Assembly: GCA_963802905.1 (NCBI GenBank)
Contig: CAWDKH010000024.1
Coordinates: 1 to 64,000, forward strand
From: DASQFQ01 sp963802905
GTDB taxonomy: Bacteria > Actinomycetota > Thermoleophilia > Solirubrobacterales > Solirubrobacteraceae
Direction: 5' to 3'
Length of the DNA stretch: 64,000 nucleotides
Part shown: piece by piece, positions 17,132 to 27,350 of the stretch
Layout: each line of letters starts with the position of its first letter
Numbering within the stretch: position 1 is the stretch's first letter
Notes under the pieces: model-generated
Seen by the model: the letters and a program-made list of their open reading frames with translations, nothing else
Database searches by the model: none
What the model was told of the DNA's origin: nothing
Program-made: the position numbers and the translations under genes

Positions 17132-17499
17132 ATGATCGACCACCTCAAGCTCTTCGTGGCCGACCCGGCCGCCAGCCGCGCGTTCTACGAGGCCGCGCTC
17201 AAGCCGCTCGGCTACCGCGTGATGCTCGAGCCGGCGCCGGGCGTGGTCGGCATGGGCGCCGACCGCCCCGACTTCTGGCTCGCGCCCGCCGACGGCCCGA
17301 CCACCTTCTCCCACGTCTGCTTCCGCGCCGACTCGGAGGAGCAGGTCAAGCGCTTCCACGCCGCGGCGCTCGCCGCCGGCGCGACCGACAACGGCCAGCC
17401 CGGCCCGCGGCCGCACTACCACCAGAACTACTACGGAGCGTTCGCGCTCGACCCCGACGGCAACAACGTCGAGGCCGTCTACCACGGCGCGATGCAGCC

Positions 17500-17503
<4 letters not shown>
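17132..17503 (+). CDS. VOC-family (glyoxalase-like) protein
   Basis: A 123-aa vicinal-oxygen-chelate protein (glyoxalase/bleomycin-resistance fold) beginning MIDHLKLFVADPAASRAFYE and ending DPDGNNVEAVYHG, both characteristic of the group. The central part has HVCFRADSEEQV and HYHQNYYGAFALDPDG. The substrate is unknown; this subgroup is common and usually unassigned. The ATG is 9 bases after TAGGCT, whose TAG is the mreB stop codon. Its own TAG shares a CTAG with the TAG of the convergent FtsH-like gene. Confidence 0.85.
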
Positions 17504-18981
<1,478 letters not shown>

Positions 18982-19068
18982 CCAGGCCGAAACCGAGTCC
19001 CAGGAATACCAAGCTGGGGACTCTGGAACCGGGACCTGCTGGGTCGTCTGAGCGAGCAGCGTGAACAG

Positions 19069-19146
19069 CGTGGCCTCCCTGCCAGTGGTTGATCAGGCAG
19101 GTTGGCAGAGCCTACGCCGCTTCACAATGAGGCGTGGACCTTAGTT
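19069..19146 (-). promoter_or_regulatory. Promoter/leader of the FtsH-like gene
   Basis: Reading the minus strand, a -10-like TAGGCT (near 19110-19115) is followed by about 35 bases of leader and a strong Shine-Dalgarno, AGGGAGG (19074-19080), 5 bases before the CTG at 19068. There is no ATG, GTG or TTG at that distance. This supports a CTG start for the protease. Confidence 0.4.
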
Positions 19147-19929
19147 CTAGGCCTCGGCGCGGAGGATCTCCGCGAGCGCTGCGCGCCCCACTTCGAGCTG
19201 GCGCTCGTCCGGCTCGCGCGTGCCGATCAGCCGCTGGATCTCGAAGCCCGGCCGCCTGAGCGCCTGCGCGAGCTTCGTCTCGGCGTTGCGCTCGCACCAC
19301 GCGAACACCTCGACGGCCACCGCGGTCGACGCGAGCGCGACCGCGCCGCCCGCCACCGGGCCCGGCTTGTCGAGCGCGCGCCGCAGGATCAGGGTGCCGG
19401 CGAGGTTGGAGGCGAGCAGCGGCGCGACGAGGTGCGAGCCGCAGCGGTCGTGCTCCTTGGACGCGTCGCCGGCGTCCTCCTTGTCCTGCTCGTAGGCGGC
19501 GATCGCCTTGTGCTCGACGCCGTGGTACTCGGCGAGCTCGCCGCCGCGCAGCGCGAACAGCGCCGGCGCGACCGAGGCGATCGCGGCGATCGACTCGCCG
19601 CCGAAGCCGCGGAGGCGCTTGCGCGCGAGCGCACCGGTGAGGGAGGCGCCCGCCGCCACGGTCAGCACGGAGACGTCCTGGAACGGGAGCTTCACCTCGG
19701 GCAGCCCGCGCTTGACCAGCGGGATCACCGCCATCGCCTCGGCGAGCCGCGCGACGCCGCGCACGCCCGGCACGCTGTCGACGGCACGCAGCCGCGGCTT
19801 CTTGCCCGAGGCGACCTTGATCTCGCCCGCGTCGGTCCGCACCGCGGCGGCCCACTGGGTCGGGCCATGAACGAGCAGCCCGTTGCGCAGCGCCATCCCT
19901 CCGAGGCGGAGCTTCTTCGTTTCCGTCAT
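19147..19929 (-). CDS. DUF1385 membrane protein
   Basis: A 260-aa protein of the DUF1385 (YqhQ-like) family, recognised by GGMALRNGLLVHGPTQWA at the start and by the His-rich motif AEYHGVEHKAIAAYE. The following CGSHLVAP, with the preceding His/Arg/Cys, looks like a metal site. Several hydrophobic stretches (about 85-130 and 165-205) suggest membrane association. The biochemical role is not established. Its ATG overlaps the M20 peptidase stop (ATGA), making it the last gene of a long minus-strand run that starts at potA. Confidence 0.85.
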   Translation of the reverse strand: MTETKKLRLGGMALRNGLLVHGPTQWAAAVRTDAGEIKVASGKKPRLRAVDSVPGVRGVARLAEAMAVIPLVKRGLPEVKLPFQDVSVLTVAAGASLTGALARKRLRGFGGESIAAIASVAPALFALRGGELAEYHGVEHKAIAAYEQDKEDAGDASKEHDRCGSHLVAPLLASNLAGTLILRRALDKPGPVAGGAVALASTAVAVEVFAWCERNAETKLAQALRRPGFEIQRLIGTREPDERQLEVGRAALAEILRAEA

Positions 19930-21224
19930 GCCAGCAGCCTCCTCGGCAGCTCGTAGAAGAACCGCGCGGCGAAGCCGAGGTCGCGGACGTCGATCCGCTC
20001 GTCGGCGCCGTGGACCAGCGGCCAGGTGTCGTACAGCGTCATGTTCTGCATCGGGAAGAAGCCGTAGGCGACGCAGTCGGGGAACGCGTCGCGGAACGTG
20101 CGCGAGTCGGTGAAGGCCCAGAACGCGATCGGCACGACCTCGGCGCCGGGCTCGGCGTCGCCGATCCAGTCGCGGATCGCGTCCATCAGCGGGGACTCGA
20201 CCGGCGAGCTGTTGCCGATCACTTCCTCGAGCGGCTCGATCTCGATCCCGTCGGTGTCGCCGAGCGCCTCGCGGACGCGGGCCATCGTCTCCTCGGCGCC
20301 CATGCCGGAGGGCATGCGGCAGTCGACCTTGAGCTCCGCACGGGCGGGGATCACGTTGATCTTGGCCGACGCCTCGATGATCGTGGGCGCGAAGGTGACG
20401 CCGAACGTCGGCTCGATCACCGCCGCAAGCCGCTCGTCGGTGCCGCGCATCGTGGCCAGCGCGCCGTCGGGGTCGGCGGGGTCGAGCCCCATCGCCGACA
20501 GGAAGGCGCGCGGCGGGTCGGTGAGGTCGTGGGTGACCGGCGCCCTGCCGAGCCGCTCGACGTACGGGAGCAGCTTGAGCAGCGCGTTGTCCGCGAGCGA
20601 AGGCAGCGACGCGTGGGCCGCGCGGCCGCTCGCGCGGACGGCGAAGCGGAACGTCCCCTTCTCGGCGCAGGCGACGCCGAAGAGGCGCCGCCCGTCATAC
20701 GGCACGACGCAGCCGGCGCCCTCGTTGAGCAGCATGTCGCAGCGCGCGAGGTCCGGGCGCTCCTGGACCAGCCACTGCGCGCCGACGAGCCCGCCGACCT
20801 CCTCGTCGGCGACCGAGATGATCTTCAGCTCGCCGCGCGGCGGCCGCCATCCCTCGCGCGCCAGCGCGGCGCCGGCGACGACCTCGGCGGCGGTCTGCGA
20901 CTTCATGTCGACCGCGCCGCGCCCCCACACGAAGCCGTCGTGCAGCTCGCCCGACCACGGGTCGCGCGACCAGTCCTCGGGCGACGCGAGCACGGTGTCG
21001 ACGTGCGAGAGGTAGCCGAGCACAGGACCCTCCGACTCCCCGCGAAGCCGCGCGACGAGGTTCGGCCGCTCGTCCGACGTGCCGGCGAGCTCGCACTCGA
21101 AGCCGGCCTCCTCCAGGTACGCCTTCAGCCACTGCTGGCACTCCCGCTCGTTGCCGGGCGGGTTGACGGTGTTGAAACGGATCAGGTGGCCGAGGACATC
21201 GGCGGTCTCCTCCTGGAGGTCCAC
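19926..21224 (-). CDS. M20-family metallopeptidase/deacylase
   Basis: A 432-aa di-zinc amidohydrolase of the M20/ArgE/DapE group. Metal and catalytic motifs are in order: YLSHVDTVLA, WGRGAVDMKSQ, SVADEEVGGL and LNEGAG (ligands and the Glu base). The dimerisation lid lies near 190-300 (GRAAHASLPSLADN), with a final His ligand in PLVHGADERI. It hydrolyses an amino-acid or peptide amide; the exact substrate is unknown. GTG at 21224 follows TAACCT by 7 bases, so it may have its own leaderless promoter inside the end of the TauE/SafE gene. It overlaps DUF1385 by 4 bases. Confidence 0.9.
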   Translation of the reverse strand: MDLQEETADVLGHLIRFNTVNPPGNERECQQWLKAYLEEAGFECELAGTSDERPNLVARLRGESEGPVLGYLSHVDTVLASPEDWSRDPWSGELHDGFVWGRGAVDMKSQTAAEVVAGAALAREGWRPPRGELKIISVADEEVGGLVGAQWLVQERPDLARCDMLLNEGAGCVVPYDGRRLFGVACAEKGTFRFAVRASGRAAHASLPSLADNALLKLLPYVERLGRAPVTHDLTDPPRAFLSAMGLDPADPDGALATMRGTDERLAAVIEPTFGVTFAPTIIEASAKINVIPARAELKVDCRMPSGMGAEETMARVREALGDTDGIEIEPLEEVIGNSSPVESPLMDAIRDWIGDAEPGAEVVPIAFWAFTDSRTFRDAFPDCVAYGFFPMQNMTLYDTWPLVHGADERIDVRDLGFAARFFYELPRRLLA

Positions 21225-21229
21225 TCCGG

Positions 21230-21973
21230 TCAGGTTAGGGCCTGCGCGATGCAACCCGCCGCGGCCACCAGCAGCACGACGGCGATCGCCTTGATCAGCG
21301 CCGCCTCCGACAGCCGCCCCGTCAGGCGCGAGCCGAGCAGCGCGCCGGGGATCGACGCGGCGCCGCCGACCGCGATCAGGTCGAGGTCGGGCGCCGCGTT
21401 GGGGAGGTGCGCGAGCGAGCCGGCGACGCCGACGAAGACGCCCACGGTCACGTTCGTCCCGACCGCGCGCTGCGGCGTCTCGCCGACCCAGCGCAGGATC
21501 GCGGGCATCCGCAGCGAGCCGAGGATCAGGCCGACGAGCCCGCCGAGGAGCCCGATCACCGCGCCGCTCGCGACCGCCGCGCGGACGTCGAGCTCGCCAC
21601 CGTCGCCGCCCGCCGGCTTCGGGGGGTTGCGCAGCAACTCGACCGCGGACTGGATCAGCACGGCGGCGATGACGGCCAGCAGCAGCGAGTCCGGGATCGC
21701 GCCCGCGAGGTAGCCGCCGGCGACCGCGCCGACCACCGACGGCGGCGCCATCCACGCCACGAGCCGCCAGTTGATGCGGCCGTGGCGGATGTGCACGGTC
21801 GCCGCGGTCAGCGCGGCGATCGCGGAGATCGCGAGGTTGGCGCCGCCGCCCGCCGCGGTCGACGACGCGACGAGCAGCGTCGCCGGCAGCCGGATGTTGC
21901 CGAGCACGAGCCCGACCAGGCCGCCCGCGAAGGCGACCAGGAAGCACCACAGCGCGAAGAGCGCGAGGTCCAA
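21230..21973 (-). CDS. TauE/SafE-family membrane transporter
   Basis: A 247-aa integral membrane protein with about eight helices. It has two homologous halves, each with a Gly-rich segment (FAGGLVGLVLGNIRLPAT and LLGGLVGLILGSLRMPAI). This duplicated GGLVGLxLGxxRxPA pattern is the TauE/SafE (DUF81) signature. The family exports or imports anions such as sulfite, sulfoacetate or organic acids. The start is a TTG placed directly after the potC stop (TAGTTG), so translation probably re-initiates. Position in the polyamine-type transporter operon suggests a linked role, but the substrate is unknown. Confidence 0.85.
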   Translation of the reverse strand: MDLALFALWCFLVAFAGGLVGLVLGNIRLPATLLVASSTAAGGGANLAISAIAALTAATVHIRHGRINWRLVAWMAPPSVVGAVAGGYLAGAIPDSLLLAVIAAVLIQSAVELLRNPPKPAGGDGGELDVRAAVASGAVIGLLGGLVGLILGSLRMPAILRWVGETPQRAVGTNVTVGVFVGVAGSLAHLPNAAPDLDLIAVGGAASIPGALLGSRLTGRLSEAALIKAIAVVLLVAAAGCIAQALT

Positions 21974-22792
21974 CTACGCCGCGGGGACCGAGGACACTCC
22001 CTCGTCCCGCGTCAGGCGGTGCGCGAAGTACACGGGCACCGCCGAGAGCGCGATCACGAGCACGCCCACCACATTGACGATCGGGAGCTGGTTGGGTCGT
22101 GACAGGTTGGTGAGGATCCAGATCGGCAGCGTCTGCGACGCGCCGGCGGTGAACGTGGTGACGATCACCTCGTCGAACGAGAGCGCGAACGCGAGCAGCG
22201 CGCCCGCCACGAGCGCCGAGCGCAGCGCCGGGAAGGTGACGTAGCGGAACGTCTGCCAGGTCGAGGCGCCGAGGTCGGCCGAGGCCTCCTCGAACGAGCC
22301 CGACATCCGCCGCAGCCGCGCGACGGCGTTGTTGAAGATCACGACGATGCAGAACGTGGCGTGGCCGACGATCACCGTGAACAGGCCGAGCCCGACGCCG
22401 AACGGCTCGAGCACCTCGCGGAACGTCGCGTTGAGCGCCATGCCGGTGACGATGCCCGGCAGCGCGATCGGGAGCAGCACGAGGAACGACACCGCCTCGC
22501 GGCCGAAGAAGCGGTAGCGCGCGACCGCCAGCGCCGCCAGCGAGCCGAGCACGATCGCGATCGCCGTCGCGCCGAGCCCGGCCTTCAGCGACGTCAGCAG
22601 CGCGTCGCGGACGCCGGGGTTGTGGAACGCCTTGCCGAACCACTCGAGCGTGAAGCCGGGGATCGGCCACGTCTGCGTGCGCCGCTCGTTGAACGCGTAC
22701 AGCGCGATCACCAGCAGCGGGACGTAGATGAACGCGAGCGTGAGCCCGGTGAGGAACCGCAGCAGCGCGCGCATGCCGGGCGAGATCGCCAT
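21974..22792 (-). CDS. potC: Spermidine/putrescine-type ABC permease PotC
   Basis: A 272-aa inner-membrane permease with six helices, subunit 2 of the polyamine-type importer. The coupling (EAA) loop is visible as EEASADLGASTWQTFRYVTF near residue 175, and YAFNERRTQTWPIPGFTLEW is typical of PotC after the first helix. The ATG overlaps the PotB stop (TGATG). With PotA, PotD and PotB it forms the transport complex; the substrate could also be another cationic or small organic solute. Confidence 0.92.
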   Translation of the reverse strand: MAISPGMRALLRFLTGLTLAFIYVPLLVIALYAFNERRTQTWPIPGFTLEWFGKAFHNPGVRDALLTSLKAGLGATAIAIVLGSLAALAVARYRFFGREAVSFLVLLPIALPGIVTGMALNATFREVLEPFGVGLGLFTVIVGHATFCIVVIFNNAVARLRRMSGSFEEASADLGASTWQTFRYVTFPALRSALVAGALLAFALSFDEVIVTTFTAGASQTLPIWILTNLSRPNQLPIVNVVGVLVIALSAVPVYFAHRLTRDEGVSSVPAA

Positions 22793-23646
22793 CAGAGTTG
22801 GTCGAACGCGCCGAACCGCCGCGCGGTCAGCAGGTAGAGGATCATGACCGCCACCGGCACCGTCGCGAACGCCGCGGCGAGCGGCAGGTTGTTCGCCACG
22901 CCGACGTTGTTGTAGACGACGTTGCCGATGAACTGCGTGCTCGAGACGAGCCCCGGCGTGATGTAGTCGCCGAGCGTCAGCGAGAACGTGAAGATCGAGC
23001 CCGCCACCAGCGCCGGCAGCGCGAGCGGGAGCACCACGCGGCGCAGCGTCGTCCACGGCTTGCCGCCGAGGTCACCCGAGGCGTCGAGCAGCGAGTCGGG
23101 GATCCGCTCGAGCCCGGCGTAGACCGGGATGATCATGTACGGCAGCCACAGGTAGGAGAAGACGAGCCACGTGGCGACGTTGCCGAACCCGGGGCCCTTG
23201 AGGCCGAACGGGTCGAGCGCCCAGTTGAGGATCCCGTCCTCGGCGAGGATCGTGCGCCACGCGTAGACCTTCACGAGGTAGCTCGACCACAGCGGCATCA
23301 GCACCGCGACGAGCAGCAGGTTGCGCGTCCGCGGCGTCGCCACCTTGGCCATGAAGAACGCGATCGGGAACGCGATCACCGCGTCGGTGACCGTCACCGC
23401 GGCGGCGATCGCGATCGTCCGCACCACGATCGTCCGGTAGACGTCCCCCTCCCACAACGTCTGGAAGTTCTGGAACGAGAAGCCGCGCACCACCTCGCCG
23501 CTGAACGTGTCGAGGTGCCAGAACGCGGCGACGAACAGGACCGCGAGCGAGCCCAGGTACGCGATGCCGAGCCAGCCGAGCGGCCCCGCCAGCAGCAATG
23601 AGAGCTGCAGCCGGGGCCGCCCGTGCAGGTGGCTTTTCTTCTTCAG
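22792..23646 (-). CDS. potB: Spermidine/putrescine-type ABC permease PotB
   Basis: A 284-aa permease with six helices, subunit 1 of the importer. It shows the PotB-type extracytoplasmic start (FWHLDTFSGEVVRGFSFQNF), LMPLWSSYLVKVYAWRTIL and an EAA loop, SLLDASGDLGGKPWTTLRRV. CTG at 23646 overlaps the PotD stop (CTGA) and gives the expected short basic N-terminus (KKKSHLHGRPRL). A GTG 15 bases upstream is the conventional alternative but would overlap potD further. It overlaps potC at its 3' end. Confidence 0.9.
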   Translation of the reverse strand: MKKKSHLHGRPRLQLSLLLAGPLGWLGIAYLGSLAVLFVAAFWHLDTFSGEVVRGFSFQNFQTLWEGDVYRTIVVRTIAIAAAVTVTDAVIAFPIAFFMAKVATPRTRNLLLVAVLMPLWSSYLVKVYAWRTILAEDGILNWALDPFGLKGPGFGNVATWLVFSYLWLPYMIIPVYAGLERIPDSLLDASGDLGGKPWTTLRRVVLPLALPALVAGSIFTFSLTLGDYITPGLVSSTQFIGNVVYNNVGVANNLPLAAAFATVPVAVMILYLLTARRFGAFDQL

Positions 23647-24845
23647 CCCTTGATCTCCGTCCACGCCTGGACCCATTCGGAGTAGTCCTTGCAGACCGCC
23701 CCGCGGTCGTCACCGCACTCCTTGCGCGGCGTGGTCCAGTACGAGACCTGGTCGAAGTAGGCCTCGTCGTCGGCGTGGAAGATCTTGCAGTGGTCCTTGG
23801 CCGCGGTCTCGGCGCACGCCTTGGCGTTCGACGGCGCCTCCCCGAACCACTCGGCCACCGCGGCGTTCGCCTTCGGCGACACGATGTGGTCCATCCACAT
23901 GTACATGCAGTTCGGGTTCTTGGCCTTGGACGAGATCATCCAGGTGTCCGACCACCCGGTCGCGCCCTCCTTCGGCAGCACCGTCTTGATCGGCACCTTG
24001 TCGGCCTCGAGCAGGTTCGCGATCACCTGCCAGGTCGTGCCGATGGTCGAGTTGCCGTTCGCGAAGGCCGCCTGCTCCTTCGTGTAGTCCGACCAGTACT
24101 CGCCGATGTTCTCGCGCTGCGCCTTGAGCAGGTCGACGGACGCCTGGAACTGCTTGTCGTCGAGCTCGTAGACGTTGTCGATCTTGAGGTCGGGCTTGGT
24201 CGCCTTCAGGTACAGCGCCGCGTCGGCGATGTAGATCGGGTTGTCGTAGGCCGTGACCTTGCCCTTGTTGGCCGACGCCTGGTCGAAGACCGCGCCCCAC
24301 GAGTCCGGCGCCTGCTTGATCTTGTCCGAGCGCCACATCAGCAGGTTCGCGCCGCGGCCGTGCGGGATGCCGTACGGCGTGCCGTCGACCGAGTTCCACG
24401 GCTTGTCCTTCAGCGCCGGGTAGATGTCGGCGTAGTTCTTGACCAGGTCGGTGTTGACCGGCGCGACGTCGCCGCCCGCGATCAGGCGCAGCGTCGCGTC
24501 ACCGGACGCAGAGACGCCGTCGTACTGGCCGGTGCGCATCAGCGTGACCATCTCGTCGGAGGTGTTGCCGATCTTGACGTTGACCTGGCAGCCCGTCTGC
24601 TTCTCGAAGTCCGACACCCAGTCGACCTTCGGGTCGGTCGAGCCGTCCTCGACGTAGCCGGCCCAGGCGATCAGGTTGACCTTGCCCTCGCCGGCGCCGA
24701 GCTTGTCGAGCGCCTTCGGCCCCTTCGGCGCCTTGACCTCGCCGCTCGACGACGAGTCGCTGCTGTCATCGCCGCCGCAGGCCACCACGCCGAGCGACAG
24801 CACCGCGGCGATCGCAAAGACCACCGTCCATGGACCCCTCTTCAT
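23643..24845 (-). CDS. potD: Spermidine/putrescine-type substrate-binding lipoprotein PotD
   Basis: A 400-aa periplasmic-type binding protein anchored as a lipoprotein. The signal peptide ends in the lipobox LGVVACGG with the modified Cys near residue 22, followed by a Ser/Asp-rich linker. The body begins KVNLIAWAGYVEDG and contains SGDATLRLIAGGDVAPVNTD, typical of PotD-type cluster D proteins. Compared with E. coli PotD it is about 50 residues longer and has extra Cys near the end (KDHCKIF, RKECGDD, AVCKDYS). The Shine-Dalgarno GGAGGA lies 3-4 bases before the ATG, which overlaps the potA stop (ATGA). Confidence 0.92.
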   Translation of the reverse strand: MKRGPWTVVFAIAAVLSLGVVACGGDDSSDSSSSGEVKAPKGPKALDKLGAGEGKVNLIAWAGYVEDGSTDPKVDWVSDFEKQTGCQVNVKIGNTSDEMVTLMRTGQYDGVSASGDATLRLIAGGDVAPVNTDLVKNYADIYPALKDKPWNSVDGTPYGIPHGRGANLLMWRSDKIKQAPDSWGAVFDQASANKGKVTAYDNPIYIADAALYLKATKPDLKIDNVYELDDKQFQASVDLLKAQRENIGEYWSDYTKEQAAFANGNSTIGTTWQVIANLLEADKVPIKTVLPKEGATGWSDTWMISSKAKNPNCMYMWMDHIVSPKANAAVAEWFGEAPSNAKACAETAAKDHCKIFHADDEAYFDQVSYWTTPRKECGDDRGAVCKDYSEWVQAWTEIKG

Positions 24846-25861
24846 GACTCCTCCTTCTCCTTGACCGCGAAGGTGTGCTCCTCGCGCCAACCGATCCTGA
24901 CCCTTCGTCCCTTTTCCTCGAGCGCCTCCGCCGACGACGTCTCGAGGTTCTGCTGTACGACCTGCAACTCGCCGCCCGCGTCGAGATCCACCAGGTAGCG
25001 CGTGATCATCCCCGCGTAGCTGACGTCGCGGACCTTGCCCTCCTCGATGTGGAGGCCGTCCGCCTCCGGATCCAGCCGCACCTTCTCCGGGCGGATCGTG
25101 AAGCGCTTGCCGTTGCGCTCGAGCACGTTCGAGACGCCGACGAAGCCCGCGACGAACGTGTTCGCCGGGTGCTCGTAGACCTCGGCCGGGACGCCGACCT
25201 GCTCGATCTTGCCCTCGTTGAAGACCGCGAGGCGGTCGCTCATCGTCAGCGCCTCCTCCTGGTCGTGCGTGACGTAGACGAACGTGATGCCGACGTCGCC
25301 CTGGATGCGCTTGAGCTCGACCTGCATCTCCTGGCGCAGCTTGAGGTCGAGCGCGCCGAGCGGCTCGTCGAGCAGCAGCACCTTCGGCCGGTTGACGATC
25401 GCGCGGGCGAGCGCGACGCGCTGGCGCTGGCCGCCGGAGAGCTGCGCCGGCTTGCGGTCCTCGTGTGTCGGGAGCCGCACGAGCTCGAGCGCCTCGGCGG
25501 CGCGGCGGCGGCGCTCGCTCTTCTCGACCTTGGCGATCTTGAGCCCGTACTCGACGTTCTCGCCGATCGTCATGTGCGGGAACAGCGCGTAGTCCTGGAA
25601 GACCGTGTTGACGTCGCGCGCGTAGGGCGGCAGCGGGCCGACGTCGGTGCCGCGCAGCTCGATCGTCCCCTCGTCGGGGATCGCGAAGCCGGCGATCAGC
25701 CGCAACGTCGTCGTCTTGCCGGAGCCGGAAGGGCCGAGCAGCGTGAAGAACTCGCCCTGGGCGACGTCGAGATCGATGCCGTCCACGGCCGCGAAGTCGC
25801 CGTAGCGCTTGGTCAGCCCGCGCAGGGAGATGTCGGGCAGGGCTGTCCTATTCACGTCCAT
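24842..25861 (-). CDS. potA: Spermidine/putrescine-type ABC ATPase PotA
   Basis: A 339-aa ATPase energising the importer. It has Walker A GPSGSGKTTT near residue 42, Q-loop FQDYALFPH, signature LSGGQRQRVALARA, Walker B VLLLDEPLGALD and the H-loop VTHDQEEALTMSD. The C-terminal TOBE domain (about 240-339) begins near FTIRPEKVRL. ATG at 25861 is chosen; the frame extends upstream to a TTG but without homology. TAGGCT lies 4 bases upstream. It is the first gene of the potADBC-TauE-M20-DUF1385 run. Confidence 0.93.
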   Translation of the reverse strand: MDVNRTALPDISLRGLTKRYGDFAAVDGIDLDVAQGEFFTLLGPSGSGKTTTLRLIAGFAIPDEGTIELRGTDVGPLPPYARDVNTVFQDYALFPHMTIGENVEYGLKIAKVEKSERRRRAAEALELVRLPTHEDRKPAQLSGGQRQRVALARAIVNRPKVLLLDEPLGALDLKLRQEMQVELKRIQGDVGITFVYVTHDQEEALTMSDRLAVFNEGKIEQVGVPAEVYEHPANTFVAGFVGVSNVLERNGKRFTIRPEKVRLDPEADGLHIEEGKVRDVSYAGMITRYLVDLDAGGELQVVQQNLETSSAEALEEKGRRVRIGWREEHTFAVKEKEES

Positions 25862-25893
25862 GGCGAGCCTATTGGCGCGGTCTTCGCACCAAT

Positions 25894-26012
25894 TGGACAA
25901 ACCGGCCGCTGTACTTGGCCACCATGGAGCGACTTTTCGACCCTCCCGAGGAAGAGCCTGCCGCGGAGCTCACCGAAGAGGGCCGGCGCCACACCGGCCC
26001 TCTTGCCACGTC
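25894..26012 (+). pseudogene. Truncated divergent copy of the rarA promoter and 5' end
   Basis: From 25924 the plus strand encodes MERLFDPPEEEP, identical to the first 12 residues of RarA at 30218. Similarity fades over the next codons, with GPLA still shared near 25997-26008. The upstream TGTACTTGGCC also matches GATACTTGGCC before rarA. Five codons in the identical stretch differ only at the third base, so the copy derives from a diverged functional rarA, not a fresh duplication. It ends where the LLM oxidoreductase gene (stop at 26017) begins. The open frame runs on antisense to that gene and is not credible as a protein. Confidence 0.7.
25976..26004 (-). terminator. Hairpin downstream of the LLM oxidoreductase operon
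   Basis: An 11-base perfect inverted repeat (AAGAGGGCCGG and CCGGCCCTCTT) with a 7-base loop starts 12 bases after the LLM gene stop on the minus strand. There is almost no U tract (TT only), as is common in high-GC actinobacteria. It lies inside the rarA remnant, which lacks it in the intact copy, so it was probably acquired at the junction. Confidence 0.6.
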
Positions 26013-26016
26013 AGCG

Positions 26017-27096
26017 CTAGGCGGGCGCCGCTGTGAAAGCCGGCATCATCCGCTCGGCCACGAGCTTGAGCTGGCCCTGCATGTCCGGGACGTTCGCGAC
26101 CTCCTCACCCGAGAACAGCTTCACGATCGCCGGGTCGGCGAGGGCGAGGACCATGTGGTTGACACCGGTCGGCTCGATGTCGGCCTTGATCTTCTCGACG
26201 CACTCCTCGGGCGTGCCGGCGAGCGAGAGTTTCTCGGAGTACTCGGGCTTGAACAGCTCGACCGCCTTCGGGATGTCACCCGCGCCGAGCGCCTCGACCA
26301 CCGGCGCCAGCTCCGACGCCTCGATCCCGTGGCGAGCGAGCTGCTCCGGCGGCATCGAGGAGATGTAGAACGCCACGAGGATGCGCGCCGCGCGCTTCGC
26401 CGCTTCCGAGTCGTCGGAGACTACGGTCACCGTCCATGCGCCGAGGTCGAGGTCGGCGACGTCGCGGCCCGCCTTCTCGGCGCCCTCACGCGTCTTCTCG
26501 GTCATGTAGTCGTAGGCCTCGCGCGAGTAGGACAGCGCGTGGTGCACCCCGTCGGCGAGCTCGCCCGCCGTGCGGAACGAGCGCGGCCCCTTCATCGCGC
26601 CCATCTTGATCGGGAACGGGTCCTGGACCGGCCGCGCGAACGTGTAGAGGCCGTTGTACTTGAAGAAATCGCCCTCGAACGTGATCGCCCCGTCGGCCAG
26701 GAACGTGCGCATCACATGGATGGCCTCGCGCAGCCGCGACAGCGGCTTCTGGCTCTCCCAGTCGATCCCGTACTGCGACAGCAGCCCGAAGTTGCCGGTC
26801 GAGACGATCAGCTCCATGCGCCCGTTGGTGAGCTCGTCGAGCGTGGCGATCTGCTGGACGATCAGCGTCGGCTCGCGCAGGAAGACGTGCGTGACGTTGG
26901 GCCCGAAGCGGATGCGCTCCGTCTTGTCGGCGGCGGCCGCGAACACCGTGTACGGGTCCTTGTGCCAGGTTTCGTCGACCGAGTACGCCGCATAGAAGCC
27001 GAGCTCGTCGGCCGTCCGGATCGTGTCGATGCACTCCTGCAGCGGATAGTCGGGGAGCATGCAGAAGCTCCAGCGCATGCCGTTCTCGCCCATCAC
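26017..27096 (-). CDS. LLM-class flavin/F420-dependent oxidoreductase
   Basis: A 359-aa TIM-barrel protein of the luciferase-like monooxygenase superfamily. It starts RWSFCMLPDYPLQECIDTIR; RIRFGPNVTHVFLREPTLIV, LDELTNGRMELIVSTGNFG and the C-terminal AGTPEECVEKI are family landmarks. The Mer-like subgroup uses coenzyme F420 rather than FMN; this is likely but cannot be proved here. The start is either GTG 27096, overlapping the small upstream gene, or ATG 27093; GGAGGAGGAG lies just upstream. It ends the four-gene Fe-S/FAD/85-aa/LLM operon and is followed by a hairpin. Confidence 0.88.
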   Translation of the reverse strand: MMGENGMRWSFCMLPDYPLQECIDTIRTADELGFYAAYSVDETWHKDPYTVFAAAADKTERIRFGPNVTHVFLREPTLIVQQIATLDELTNGRMELIVSTGNFGLLSQYGIDWESQKPLSRLREAIHVMRTFLADGAITFEGDFFKYNGLYTFARPVQDPFPIKMGAMKGPRSFRTAGELADGVHHALSYSREAYDYMTEKTREGAEKAGRDVADLDLGAWTVTVVSDDSEAAKRAARILVAFYISSMPPEQLARHGIEASELAPVVEALGAGDIPKAVELFKPEYSEKLSLAGTPEECVEKIKADIEPTGVNHMVLALADPAIVKLFSGEEVANVPDMQGQLKLVAERMMPAFTAAPA

Positions 27097-27350
27097 TCCT
27101 CCTCCTTGGTGGTTTCGCTCTCCTCGCCCGCGAGCAGCACCTCGTCGGCGAAGTGGTCGTGCATCCAGTCGAGGTAGTCCCAGCGGCCGTCGACGATGCG
27201 CTGCGTGTCCCAGGCCGGGAACGGCTGCTGTCCGGTCAGCTCCATCAGCGAGGGGTCGACCTCGTAGACGTGCTCGAAGCGCATCACGACCGCCTCGTTG
27301 ATCTGCCGCGGCTCGGGCGGCTGCTGGTCGCCCAGTCTGAAGATGCTCAT
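27093..27350 (-). CDS. Small acidic protein of unknown function, 85 aa
   Basis: An 85-aa soluble protein, acidic at the C-terminus (EESETTKEEE). It has a proline-rich start (GDQQPPEPRQ) and aromatic motifs in the second half (FPAWDTQR, GRWDYLDWMHDHFADEV). Both ends are locked into the operon: its ATG overlaps the FAD oxidase stop (ATGA) and its TGA overlaps the LLM start. I do not recognise a family. The tight coupling suggests a small subunit, chaperone or adaptor for the neighbouring oxidoreductases. Confidence 0.75.
   Translation of the reverse strand: MSIFRLGDQQPPEPRQINEAVVMRFEHVYEVDPSLMELTGQQPFPAWDTQRIVDGRWDYLDWMHDHFADEVLLAGEESETTKEEE

Noticed and set aside
19926..22670. A 914-aa open frame joining permease-region residues to the M20 peptidase
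   Set aside because: The N-terminal two thirds are out of frame with potC and TauE/SafE and have no protein-like features. The peptidase starts at GTG 21224.
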